Origin: CAYPIE01 sp964410665
GTDB lineage: Bacteria > Planctomycetota > Planctomycetia > Gemmatales > Gemmataceae
Assembly (NCBI GenBank): GCA_964410665.1
Contig: CAYPIE010000060.1
Coordinates: 1-36,419, forward strand
Length of the DNA stretch: 36,419 nucleotides
Direction: 5' to 3'
Every line of letters starts with the position of its first letter. Positions within the stretch are counted from its first letter, which is position 1. The position numbers and the translations under genes are program-made. This document shows positions 1 to 7,627 of the stretch, piece by piece. The notes beneath the pieces were generated by a model. That model had not been told where the DNA came from and did not search any database. It saw only the letters and a program-made list of their open reading frames with translations.

Positions 1-2
1 AC

Positions 3-110
3 ACTATCGAAATGCTGAAGAAACAATTGCAACAGGTTATGGAGCAGGTCGGTTGCAGGAAAGTATCGGACTTTCCTGCTCATTTGATTCCAGAGAGCGT
101 TCCCGTCTAA
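3..110 (+). CDS. C-terminal end of an FMN-dependent alpha-hydroxyacid dehydrogenase/oxidase (partial)
   Basis: Only the last 35 residues are in the window; the gene enters from the left edge and ends at a TAA at 108-110. The visible peptide (TIEMLKKQLQQVMEQVGC, then RKVSDFPAHLIPESVPV) resembles the final helix of the FMN-dependent lactate/glycolate/mandelate dehydrogenase family, where a segment of the type ILxxExxxxMxxxGCxxxxxL closes the TIM barrel. Members of that family oxidise 2-hydroxyacids to 2-oxoacids with FMN. The FMN-binding and catalytic residues lie upstream of the window, so substrate and even family cannot be confirmed. The two alternative plus frames are poorer: one stops within six codons and the other shows no family resemblance. 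Confidence 0.5.
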   Translation, partial: TIEMLKKQLQQVMEQVGCRKVSDFPAHLIPESVPV

Positions 111-595
111 GCATGCATCAAAGGGACGCGGTGTGGATTCTGGCCAGCTGAGTTGCAAATTCCACCAGTCACGGCAGCCTCAATCAGGCGATTGGTGTCG
201 ATCGATTGAATGCACAAAATAGTCCGCCGCCCTGCTGATGCGGTCGCCGCACATCTGGGCGTCGACGATCGTCGGGCTGTGCTGGAGGGTCGTCGATCAG
301 GCGAGCATGGGGGTGCGCATTTTGCGTATCTGGACCTTACTCAAGCCAGATCTTGGGATTCGCTGGTATGCGGTCAGCCCCCTTTGACCGAGGGAATCGG
401 TTTCTGGCGGACGGTTCCTGCATCACTCGCTTTTCGCCGCCCGCTTCTGACCAGCGCTTTTCCGACAAGTGCTCGGATCCTCGAATAGGTTCTGCCACTC
501 GAACCATCTTTTGTTTACGGGTTTGCTCCGCGGATTCCGCTTGTGAAGGTGAAGCGCGTTCGGCCTACACGCACCACCTCAACCAGGGGCGAATC
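111..595. other. Gene-poor stretch, no supported feature
   Basis: This 485-base stretch lies between the partial dehydrogenase and a decayed reading frame. Short open frames exist on both strands, for example 210-488, but they have no recognisable domain, no good ribosome binding site, and look like the chance open frames of GC-rich DNA. I see no tRNA, no strong hairpin and no mobile-element end here. Confidence 0.5.
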
Positions 596-1168
596 ATGAC
601 TTGGCGAGTCACAGAACAAAACCTCCTGTTGGACCGGTTGGAGCAGCGGACCGTTCCCGCGTGCACCGCGACATTTGCTGCCGGGACTCTGGCTGGTGAC
701 AACGGATAGCTGCACGAAGCCAAGATCCAGATTGACCAAGTGGGCTTCTCCGTGACCAACCCCGGCGACCCGCATCCCGCCCTCTGTGCCCCGGCGGATG
801 CCGCTCCTGACTCCGGACCACAACCGGGTGAGCGAATCATCGCGGCCGGCCTGCTGGCTGCCACGGGCTGGGCAACGCTGCTTTGCTGGAATGTGGTCGT
901 CCAACAACTCGCCCGCTTGGAACGCTGGCTATCCTACGGAGCCCGCATGGGCTACTAGTGCTTGCGGACCACCGACCGGCCAACCCTCGGTCAGCCAGGA
1001 TCGGTTCCATGGGGCAGACCGCCCGCTGGTCGGACCAGCGGTGCCGATCCGCCAAGAGATTGGCAGGCGAGTGCGACGCTTGACCCGACATTGCTAGGCA
1101 GGTTCAACGATGAATATTTATGTATAATGAATAACTGCCTACGTTGCCTGCTTCGTAGAAGCTTCTAG
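596..1168 (+). pseudogene. Decayed planctomycete surface-protein-like frame interrupted by two amber codons
   Basis: A start at 596 opens a peptide with the N-terminal motif of planctomycete surface and secreted proteins (MTWRVTEQNLLLDRLEQRTV, then PAC). The same frame stays open to 1168 apart from TAG codons at 707-709 and 956-958. After the first TAG it continues for 82 codons with a hydrophobic stretch (AAGLLAATGWATLLC); after the second it runs 69 codons to a TAG at 1166-1168. The ribosome site is weak (AGGGGCG). The simplest reading is a truncated, decaying gene whose surviving part is the export/anchor start. I recognise no domain in the remainder. A short real protein of 37 residues (596-709) or readthrough of amber are possible alternatives. 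Confidence 0.4.
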
Positions 1169-1230
1169 GCGAGTGGCTCCCCAAACGCGGAACGACCTGC
1201 AGAGTCGTGAAGCGTTGTATCGAACAAATC

Positions 1231-1263
1231 ATTTAATATAATTTTGATATATCATTATTAAAT
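1231..1263. repeat. AT-rich nested palindrome
   Basis: Arms ATTTAATA (1231-1238) and TATTAAAT (1256-1263) are perfectly inverted. They enclose a centre that contains the 10-base perfect palindrome TGATATATCA (1245-1254). The whole element is almost pure A+T in GC-rich surroundings and directly abuts the dispersed repeat that starts at about 1264. It could be a protein binding site, an upstream AT-rich promoter element or the scar of an insertion; nothing in the sequence decides between these. Confidence 0.5.
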
Positions 1264-1312
1264 CACGTCCGGGCTGCGGTGCCTCTTCCGAGCGGTGGGT
1301 GGGAACCCGCTG
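1264..1312 (+). repeat. Dispersed intergenic repeat, copy 1
   Basis: The 20 bases at 1279-1298 are identical to the reverse complement of 20076-20095. Similarity continues on both sides: a CCGG-containing segment before and ACCCGCTG after. The second copy lies between two convergent genes almost 19 kb away. This copy also holds half of a 13-base inverted repeat, TGGGTGGGAACCC at 1296-1308, matched by GGGTTCCCACCCA at 1403-1415. It is therefore a member of a REP-like family of hairpin-forming intergenic elements, at least two copies of which are in this window. Confidence 0.6.
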
Positions 1313-1415
1313 TGCGTTGGACAGAGTTCTGCTGTGGGTCCCGCATCGGCCAGGTTTCGCTGACATCTGCTGAGGTCCGAGACGCTTGTGCCGAACACCT
1401 TTGGGTTCCCACCCA
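1296..1415. repeat. 13-base perfect inverted repeat with 94-base spacer
   Basis: TGGGTGGGAACCC at 1296-1308 and GGGTTCCCACCCA at 1403-1415 are exact reverse complements. The left arm lies inside the dispersed repeat. The spacing is long for a terminator and lies about 310 bases before the Kelch gene. It may mark the ends of a small non-coding element; no gene fits between the arms. Confidence 0.5.
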
Positions 1416-1723
1416 GCGCAAGTGTACCCGTTCGGTTTGACCCGAAGGGCGAAGCCCTGGCTTAAAAACACCTGTTGTGGAATCCAATAGTATACGATTG
1501 CACACAAGGCTAGAGACGGGAAGCTGCGATGATGCCACTTGGTGGATGGTCTCGTGGATGACTTTTCGGATAGTTCAGACTCGCTTTCCGGCTGCGCGAT
1601 TGCTACCTCATCAACAACGAAACCGCAACGTCTTCCTGATCGAGCAAAAACGATGGCTTGCTGTGGCCGCGCGCGGTCGCACCGTGAAGCACGACGGATC
1701 CCCCAAAGACTTCGGAGGCAGCG

Positions 1724-2791
1724 ATGGATATGCGAAGCAATCACGGCAGGTGGTTTTCCGCTGGTCGCAGCGTGTTTGGGCGCTTGTTCCTCTTCGGGAT
1801 GCTTGTAACTGCGGATCGATGGACCGCGCCAACCATCGCCTCGCCACACTTGCTTGAATCCAAAAGCACAAACGTTCTCGAGGAAGTGTGGCAACCCCTT
1901 GCCGATATGCCAGTGCCCCGCTGGGAAGCGGGCACTGTTGTGCTCGATAACAAGCTCTATGTTTTTGGCGGCTACACCAAGGGTACCAAGTCGAGTAAGC
2001 GTGTCGATGTCTATGATCCGAAAACTCAGAAGTGGACCAAGCTGGCCGACATGCCCTCGGCAATCACGCATATGAACGCGGTGCTTGACGGTCGCTTCGT
2101 GTGGTTCGCCGGGGGCTTTATGGATGGCTACCCTGGCAAGGCCATCCGTGAGGTGTGGCGTTATGACATCGGCACCGACCGCTATACCGCCGGTCCGCCA
2201 TTGCCGGAGCCCCGGGCCGGTGGGGGGTTGGCCCTGGTTGGTCGCCAACTGCACTACATCGGCGGGCTGTTGCCCGATCGAGACACCGACTCGCCTGATC
2301 ACTGGGTCCTCGACCTGGACAAGGCTGCGGCAGTCGGAGCGAAGTGGCAAAAAGCTGCTCCGCTGCCTAAGCCGCGTAACCAGTTCACGACCGTGCGCCT
2401 GGGCGGCAAAATCTATATTATCGGTGGGCAATTGCATCACGATTCCGGTCAAATCGATCAGCCATGGGTGGATGTTTACGACCCCAAGGCCAAAACTTGG
2501 CAGCGGGGACTGGCGTTGCCGCAGCCACATTCACACGCGGAGGGGAGCAGCTTTGTCCATGACGGACGGATCTTCATTCTTGGGGGGATGACCCGGCTTG
2601 AGCGACGGCGTAGAATCGATGCCGCCATCTGGGGACGCACCAAGAACGGGGAGTGGCGGCGGCTTGGCGCACTGCCTCGGCCGCTTTCGTCTCCGATTGC
2701 CGGGATTCTGGATGGACGACTCTATGTTGCCGGTGGCTCGCTGAATGGTGCGGATCCCCAACCGGGCATGTGGGTACGTGACCTTCCTTGA
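1724..2791 (+). CDS. Kelch-repeat beta-propeller protein, probably exported
   Basis: This 355-residue protein begins at an ATG preceded five bases upstream by GGAGG (1714-1718). A basic, then hydrophobic N-terminus (about residues 15-40, including GRLFLFGMLV) suggests a signal peptide or anchor. From about residue 50 on, Kelch blades follow each other, each with a Gly-Gly pair after hydrophobic residues and a Trp about 20 residues later: LYVFGGYTK with KWTKLADMP, WFAGGF with WRYD, LHYIGG, IYIIGGQ with TWQRG, IFILGG with EWRRLG, and LYVAGGS. This makes about six blades, enough for a closed propeller. Kelch propellers bind ligands or proteins, and some bacterial ones are sialate mutarotases (NanM); I cannot assign a substrate. 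An RND permease gene starts 82 bases downstream on the same strand, so co-transcription is possible. Confidence 0.85.
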   Translation: MDMRSNHGRWFSAGRSVFGRLFLFGMLVTADRWTAPTIASPHLLESKSTNVLEEVWQPLADMPVPRWEAGTVVLDNKLYVFGGYTKGTKSSKRVDVYDPKTQKWTKLADMPSAITHMNAVLDGRFVWFAGGFMDGYPGKAIREVWRYDIGTDRYTAGPPLPEPRAGGGLALVGRQLHYIGGLLPDRDTDSPDHWVLDLDKAAAVGAKWQKAAPLPKPRNQFTTVRLGGKIYIIGGQLHHDSGQIDQPWVDVYDPKAKTWQRGLALPQPHSHAEGSSFVHDGRIFILGGMTRLERRRRIDAAIWGRTKNGEWRRLGALPRPLSSPIAGILDGRLYVAGGSLNGADPQPGMWVRDLP

Positions 2792-2873
2792 TTCGAATCA
2801 GTCGACTCGGGCAACCGGATGAACGTCCTCCGATAGCGTCGACAGCCGTGAATGCCAATACGGGAGTGGTGCG

Positions 2874-5800
2874 TTGATCGACTTCTGTGTACGCAATCCA
2901 GTAAAAGTGACCGCCAGCACCATCGCCGTGGTGCTGTTTGGCAGCATCGCGCTGTATCGCTTGCCCATGCAGCTCACCCCTGAAGTACGCATCCCGACCC
3001 TGTCGGTGTCGATCCGCTGGCCGGGGGCGAGTCCCTACGAGGTTGAGCACGAGATCGTGCAAGAGTTGGAGGAACAACTCAAAGATGTCCAAGGCATGGT
3101 GCGGATGAGTTCCTGGAGCTTTTTTGGCCAGGGCTCGGTCACCATGGAGTTTGCGATCGGCAGCAACCTGACCGAAGCGCTCTTGGAAGTCAATTCGCGA
3201 TTGCATCAGGTGCGGGACTATCCCGAAGCGGCCGATGAGCCGATTATTTCCACCGCCAATCTGTCTGATCGTCCCGTTTGTTGGTTTGTCCTCAGTCCCC
3301 AGGTACCTTCTCGGGAGTCGATCGAGCAATGGATCCACGACCACCCGCAGTTAGCGGAAACCTGCCAACCCTTGCTCGATGCCCACAAGTGGGATCTGTT
3401 GTTGTATCGGCTCAACACCTTGGCCGCACAACATCCGCAGATTCGTACATTGCTCCCGGTTGCCAATGTCAGCAAGATGCGGAAGTATGTCGAAGACGTG
3501 ATTGAATCGCGTTTTGACCGGATCCCAGGGGTGGCCGATGCGTTTCTACTCGGCGGCCAAGAAGCCGAGATGCAGATCATTGTCAATCCGGAGAAGCTGG
3601 CAGCGCGGGGCTTGACCATCGAGGATCTACGTCGGGCGGTGCGAGTACGCAACCGCGACACCTCCGGCGGAGAAATTTGGGAGGGGAAACGCACCTATTT
3701 GGTGCGAACCCTCGGTCAGTTTTCCAACCCGGAGCAGATCCGTCGCACCATCTTAACCAAACAAGATGGGGCAACGGTTTACGTCGGCGATGTCGCCGAA
3801 GTGCGACCGGGGTTTAAACGGCCCACCGACAGCTACCGCCGCGGCGGTAGCGAACTCATTGGCATTGGCATCTTGGCGGAAACGGGGGCGAATGTTCTTG
3901 AGGTAGTAGGTCGACTCCGTGAAGCCACCGTTGAATTGAACGAGGGACTGCTCAAGCAACAACATGTGCGGCTCTCCGAAGTATGGAGCGATGCGGACTA
4001 CATCGAGTCGGCGGTTGGGCTTGTGAATCAAAACATTGTAATCGGTGGGTTATTGACCCTAGCTGTGCTGATTTCGTTCTTAAGAAGTGCTCGCCCGACG
4101 CTGGTAATCGCGCTGGCGGTTCCGGCGAGTGTCATCGCCACGTTCTTGATTCTTTGGGTGTTCGAGCGGTCACTGAATGTGATCAGTCTTGCGGGCCTGG
4201 CGTTTGCAGTGGGGATGATTGTCGATAATGCCATTGTCGTGCTCGAGAATATCTACCGTCACTACCAACGCGGCGAACCCCCGTTCGTGGCTGCGGTACG
4301 CGGTACTCGAGAGGTATGGGGTGCGATCCTGGCCTCAACCCTCACGACCTTGGCCGTATTTATCCCCGTGATGTTTAACGAAGCCCAAGCAGGGCAACTG
4401 TTTCGCGACCTCGCTTTGGCGATTAGTGCCGCGGTGGGCGTATCGCTGCTGATTGCAGTGACCCTGATTCCCACCGTCGCAGCCCGGGTGTTACCCTCTC
4501 GACAGGCGTTGGAGGGGGATGTGCGAACGACATCGCCAGTCTCGAGTGGCCGCAGCGGGTTGGGCCATCACTTTGTTGAAGGGGTGGTTGCCATCAACCG
4601 CCGATTGCAGAGGAGCATTGCAGCGCGACTCGCGGTGGTGCTTAGCTTTGCCGCGGCCGCGGTCTTGCTGAGCTACTGGCTGTTCCCGCAGGTCGAGTAC
4701 TTGCCGCAGGGCAGCAAGAACCGCATTCATTGCCGCATGTACCCGCCACCAGGATACAGCTTGCCGCAAATGAAGGATGTGTCCGAACAGCTGTTTCAAC
4801 GGCTTCGTGACCGTTGGGAGGTGGACCCCACCTCAATTGCGGCGAAGCAGTTCGAGGGGCCGCTGTTCAAGGATCTGCTGGTTCGGGCCGAACCGGGGAA
4901 CATCATGGCACAGGTGCAGGCGGAGGACCCACGCGAGATTCGCGAAGTGCTGCCGCTACTCAAACAGGCAGCTGGGGCGTTCCCAGGGATGTACGTCAAC
5001 ACTTACCAACTTAGCCTGTTCCCAGGCTCTGATCGCAAGATCGACTTTGAACTGTCCGGCTCGGACATCGAGGGGCTGTTACCCTTGGCCCGCCGTTGCC
5101 GCGAAGCGATCCAGGCGGCGATCCCGGGCGTACAGACTGCGGCGGTGCCGGACCTCACGGTTGGCAACCCGGAGCTCCATGTGAAGCCACGCTGGGAGCG
5201 GGCAGCGGAACTGGGGATGGACGCTACCCAATTAGGCTATTTGATCGATGTACTGGTCGATGGGGCGTATGCTGCGGATTATGCTCGCGACGGAGAAACA
5301 ATTGATTTACGCATTCTTGGCGACAAAGGGATGACGACCCGAGCAGATGACCTGTCTGCGCTGCCGGTGGCTACCGCGACAGGGATCGTCTCTCTGGCTG
5401 CACTTGCAGAGGTCTCCCTGGATTACGGACCGCAAGCGATCCGGCGGCTCGAACGTCGGCGGGCGATTACTCTGGAGGTACGGCCGCCGGAGACGATCCC
5501 TCTCGGGGCGGCAGTGGAACGTATTGAAACCGAAGTCATTCAACCGCTCCGCGCCGACCAGTCACTCGCACCCGGCCAACATGTCCGTCTCGGGGGGACC
5601 GCCGACCGACTGGCAGAGGCCTGGCAAGCCATGCGTTTCAACCTCCTACTCACATTGGCGATTACGTATTTGTTGATGGCGGGGCTGTTTGAGTCGTGGC
5701 TGTATCCGTTTGTCATTCTGCTCAGTGTGCCTTTGGCAGCGGTCGGTGGCATCGCCGGTCTGTGGCTGATGAACCAGTTTACCGAACAGTCGCTGGACAT

Positions 5801-6239
5801 CGTGACCATGCTCGGCTTTGTGATACTGATCGGCACCTCGGTGAATAATGCCATTCTCATTGTGCACCAGTCTCTGAACTTAATCCGTGCGCAGGGCCTG
5901 GGCCCCCAACAAGCTATCCTGGAGAGTGTACGCACGCGGATTCGACCGATTTTCATGACCACCGGCACTACGGTCATGGGCCTGTTCCCACTGGTGCTTA
6001 TGCCGGGTGCAGGCAGCGAGCTCTATCGAGGCCTAGGTAGCGTCCTGCTCGGTGGGCTGGTGGTCTCGACGGTATTAACCTTGGTGTTGGTACCGACCGT
6101 TTTTAGCCTGATGATGGAGCTGGGCCAGCGATTGCGTCGCGGGGTGGCGAGGCGGAGGCCAGCGACGATGGCGACGGTCGACGCGTTTGACTCGTCCGCC
6201 CAGCCCAAACCGATCCAGACCGATGCGTACCGTGGATAG
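2874..6239 (+). CDS. RND-superfamily efflux permease (HAE-type), TTG start
   Basis: This 1121-residue inner-membrane transporter has the standard two-fold RND layout: a transmembrane helix near residues 12-30, a large periplasmic porter domain, a helix bundle around 380-540, then a second copy (helix near 615, porter domain, bundle from about 920 to 1090). TM4 carries the proton-relay region GMIVDNAIVVLEN with D451 but Asn in place of the second Asp of AcrB. TM10 carries GTSVNNAILIVHQ with Asn where AcrB has Lys940. The start is TTG at 2874 with GGGAG eight bases before it; no better in-frame ATG exists upstream. The first porter domain holds an unusual insert of about 55 residues (about 142-198, hydrophilic and Leu/His-rich). 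No periplasmic adaptor or outer-membrane channel gene adjoins it, so partners must lie elsewhere. Substrate unknown. Confidence 0.93.
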   Translation: MIDFCVRNPVKVTASTIAVVLFGSIALYRLPMQLTPEVRIPTLSVSIRWPGASPYEVEHEIVQELEEQLKDVQGMVRMSSWSFFGQGSVTMEFAIGSNLTEALLEVNSRLHQVRDYPEAADEPIISTANLSDRPVCWFVLSPQVPSRESIEQWIHDHPQLAETCQPLLDAHKWDLLLYRLNTLAAQHPQIRTLLPVANVSKMRKYVEDVIESRFDRIPGVADAFLLGGQEAEMQIIVNPEKLAARGLTIEDLRRAVRVRNRDTSGGEIWEGKRTYLVRTLGQFSNPEQIRRTILTKQDGATVYVGDVAEVRPGFKRPTDSYRRGGSELIGIGILAETGANVLEVVGRLREATVELNEGLLKQQHVRLSEVWSDADYIESAVGLVNQNIVIGGLLTLAVLISFLRSARPTLVIALAVPASVIATFLILWVFERSLNVISLAGLAFAVGMIVDNAIVVLENIYRHYQRGEPPFVAAVRGTREVWGAILASTLTTLAVFIPVMFNEAQAGQLFRDLALAISAAVGVSLLIAVTLIPTVAARVLPSRQALEGDVRTTSPVSSGRSGLGHHFVEGVVAINRRLQRSIAARLAVVLSFAAAAVLLSYWLFPQVEYLPQGSKNRIHCRMYPPPGYSLPQMKDVSEQLFQRLRDRWEVDPTSIAAKQFEGPLFKDLLVRAEPGNIMAQVQAEDPREIREVLPLLKQAAGAFPGMYVNTYQLSLFPGSDRKIDFELSGSDIEGLLPLARRCREAIQAAIPGVQTAAVPDLTVGNPELHVKPRWERAAELGMDATQLGYLIDVLVDGAYAADYARDGETIDLRILGDKGMTTRADDLSALPVATATGIVSLAALAEVSLDYGPQAIRRLERRRAITLEVRPPETIPLGAAVERIETEVIQPLRADQSLAPGQHVRLGGTADRLAEAWQAMRFNLLLTLAITYLLMAGLFESWLYPFVILLSVPLAAVGGIAGLWLMNQFTEQSLDIVTMLGFVILIGTSVNNAILIVHQSLNLIRAQGLGPQQAILESVRTRIRPIFMTTGTTVMGLFPLVLMPGAGSELYRGLGSVLLGGLVVSTVLTLVLVPTVFSLMMELGQRLRRGVARRRPATMATVDAFDSSAQPKPIQTDAYRG

Positions 6240-6275
6240 TCTGACTGGATTTGGAGTTTGTTGAAGGAGGTATCG

Positions 6276-7502
6276 ATGCGAAAACGCTGGCAATGGGGGC
6301 TGCTCGGCTTGATGGCCTGCTACCCGCTGACCGCGCACGGCGATGAGATCCGTCCTGAAGCGATTGAACGTGTGAAAAAGGAAATGCAAGCGGCCATCGA
6401 AGACGGGAAGCTCGCGGGCGGCAGCCATCTGGTGCAGCTCAACGGCAAGACGATCTGCCTCGAATCGCTGGGCGTCTGTGATATCGAAGACGACAGGCCA
6501 TTCCAGGCCGACACGGTGGTCCGCATTTATTCGATGAGCAAACCGATCACCTCGGTTGCCGCGATGATGTTGTATGATCAAGGCAAATTCCAGCTCGATG
6601 ATCCCGTCGGTAAGTACATCCCTGCCTTTGCCAAGACCTCGGTGCTGGCAGGGAACGGGGAGGAAGCCAAGGTTGTCCCGGCCAAGCGGCCGATCACGGT
6701 CCGGGATGTACTGCGGCATACCACCGGCTACAGCTATGGCGGCGGCAACGCCAAGGCGGGCAAGTACTATCAACGCGAACGGCTAAAGTACCGCCCGCCG
6801 GCGGGCATGTTACCTCCGAAGATGAGTATTGCCCAGGCGGCCGAGGCTTTGGCCCGCATCCCGGCCAACCATCATCCGGGCGAGCGGTTCACCTATGGCT
6901 TTAGCACTGACCTGCTGGGCCGTTTGGTGGAAGTTTGGTCGGGACAGCCACTCGATCGATATCTCCAGAAGGCGGTGTTCACGCCGCTGGAAATGCGCGA
7001 CACAGGGTTCCAGGTGACCGAGAAGCAGCGGAACCGCTTTGCTTCCTGTCACACGCTCCTCGATGGCAAACTGGGCATCATTGATAAGGCCCAGACCAGT
7101 GCGTACAACCAGGGCTTCGAATTCCTGTCCGGTGGCGGCGGACTGGTGTCCAGTATCAAGGACTACGCCAACTTCTGTCAAATGCTGGTCGATGGCGGCG
7201 CGTTCCACGGCAAACGCATCTTGAAAGCATCGACAGTAGAAGAAATGTTTACAGATCAATTAGACGGGGCAGCGGGGACCTTCCGCTTTGGGCTTGGCTT
7301 CGCCATCAATGAGGTGGAACTCGGCTCAGGTGAGCGTGCACGCAAGGTCCAGCAGTATTCCTGGGGCGGCTATGCCAGTACCGACTTTCACGTGGTTCCC
7401 GATGTGAAACTGGTGCAAATCTTCTTCCGCCAACGGGTGCCTTCGGAACATGGTCTGGCCAGGAGGGTATTTCCCGTGATCTATGCTGGGTTCGTCAACT
7501 GA
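6276..7502 (+). CDS. Exported serine hydrolase, class C beta-lactamase fold (EstB-like esterase)
   Basis: The ATG at 6276 is set by AAGGAGG at 6264-6270, five bases upstream, giving 408 residues and a signal peptide ending near TAHG-DE (residue 22). The nucleophile motif SxxK is SMSK at about residues 86-89. The Tyr motif reads FTYGFSTDLLG near 204-214, as in family VIII carboxylesterases of the EstB type, rather than the YSN of true class C beta-lactamases. A WGG motif near 362-364 replaces KTG, also an EstB trait. The expected job is therefore hydrolysis of small esters, or possibly beta-lactams or peptidoglycan-related amides, in the periplasm. It follows the RND gene by 36 bases and may be in the same transcript. 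The exact substrate cannot be read from the sequence. Confidence 0.88.
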   Translation: MRKRWQWGLLGLMACYPLTAHGDEIRPEAIERVKKEMQAAIEDGKLAGGSHLVQLNGKTICLESLGVCDIEDDRPFQADTVVRIYSMSKPITSVAAMMLYDQGKFQLDDPVGKYIPAFAKTSVLAGNGEEAKVVPAKRPITVRDVLRHTTGYSYGGGNAKAGKYYQRERLKYRPPAGMLPPKMSIAQAAEALARIPANHHPGERFTYGFSTDLLGRLVEVWSGQPLDRYLQKAVFTPLEMRDTGFQVTEKQRNRFASCHTLLDGKLGIIDKAQTSAYNQGFEFLSGGGGLVSSIKDYANFCQMLVDGGAFHGKRILKASTVEEMFTDQLDGAAGTFRFGLGFAINEVELGSGERARKVQQYSWGGYASTDFHVVPDVKLVQIFFRQRVPSEHGLARRVFPVIYAGFVN

Positions 7503-7534
7503 GGTGGGTTCGTCTGCTGAGGGGAGCCGGGCAG

Positions 7535-7618
7535 TGCGAGAGGGGGGACTTGAACCCCCACGGGATTTCTCCCACTAGATCCTAAGTCTAGTGCGTCTGC
7601 CAGTTCCGCCACCCTCGC
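7535..7618 (-). tRNA. tRNA-Leu (anticodon UAG)
   Basis: On the minus strand an 84-base cloverleaf reads from 7618 to 7535. The acceptor stem is GCGAGGG with CTCTCGC and discriminator A. The D arm contains GGCGGAACTGGCAGACGC. The anticodon stem-loop is CTAGA-CTTAGGA-TCTAG with anticodon TAG. A class II variable arm (TGGGAGAAATCCCG) follows, then a T arm GGGGG-TTCAAGT-CCCCC. The long variable arm and A discriminator are leucine identity features. CCA is not encoded. The gene lies between the serine hydrolase end and the MFS gene. Confidence 0.96.
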
Positions 7619-7627
7619 GTTGCTCAT

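Noticed and set aside
210..488. 92-codon frame in the gene-poor left region
   Set aside because: No domain, no ribosome site and no compositional sign of coding; competing frames of similar quality overlap it.
515..907. 130-codon minus-strand frame over the amber-broken gene
   Set aside because: The plus strand carries the recognisable LExRxxPA motif, and the minus frame matches nothing I know.
1229..2530. 433-codon minus-strand open frame
   Set aside because: It lies antisense to the clear Kelch gene and to the repeat region, has no domain or signal, and mirrors the codon structure of the real gene.
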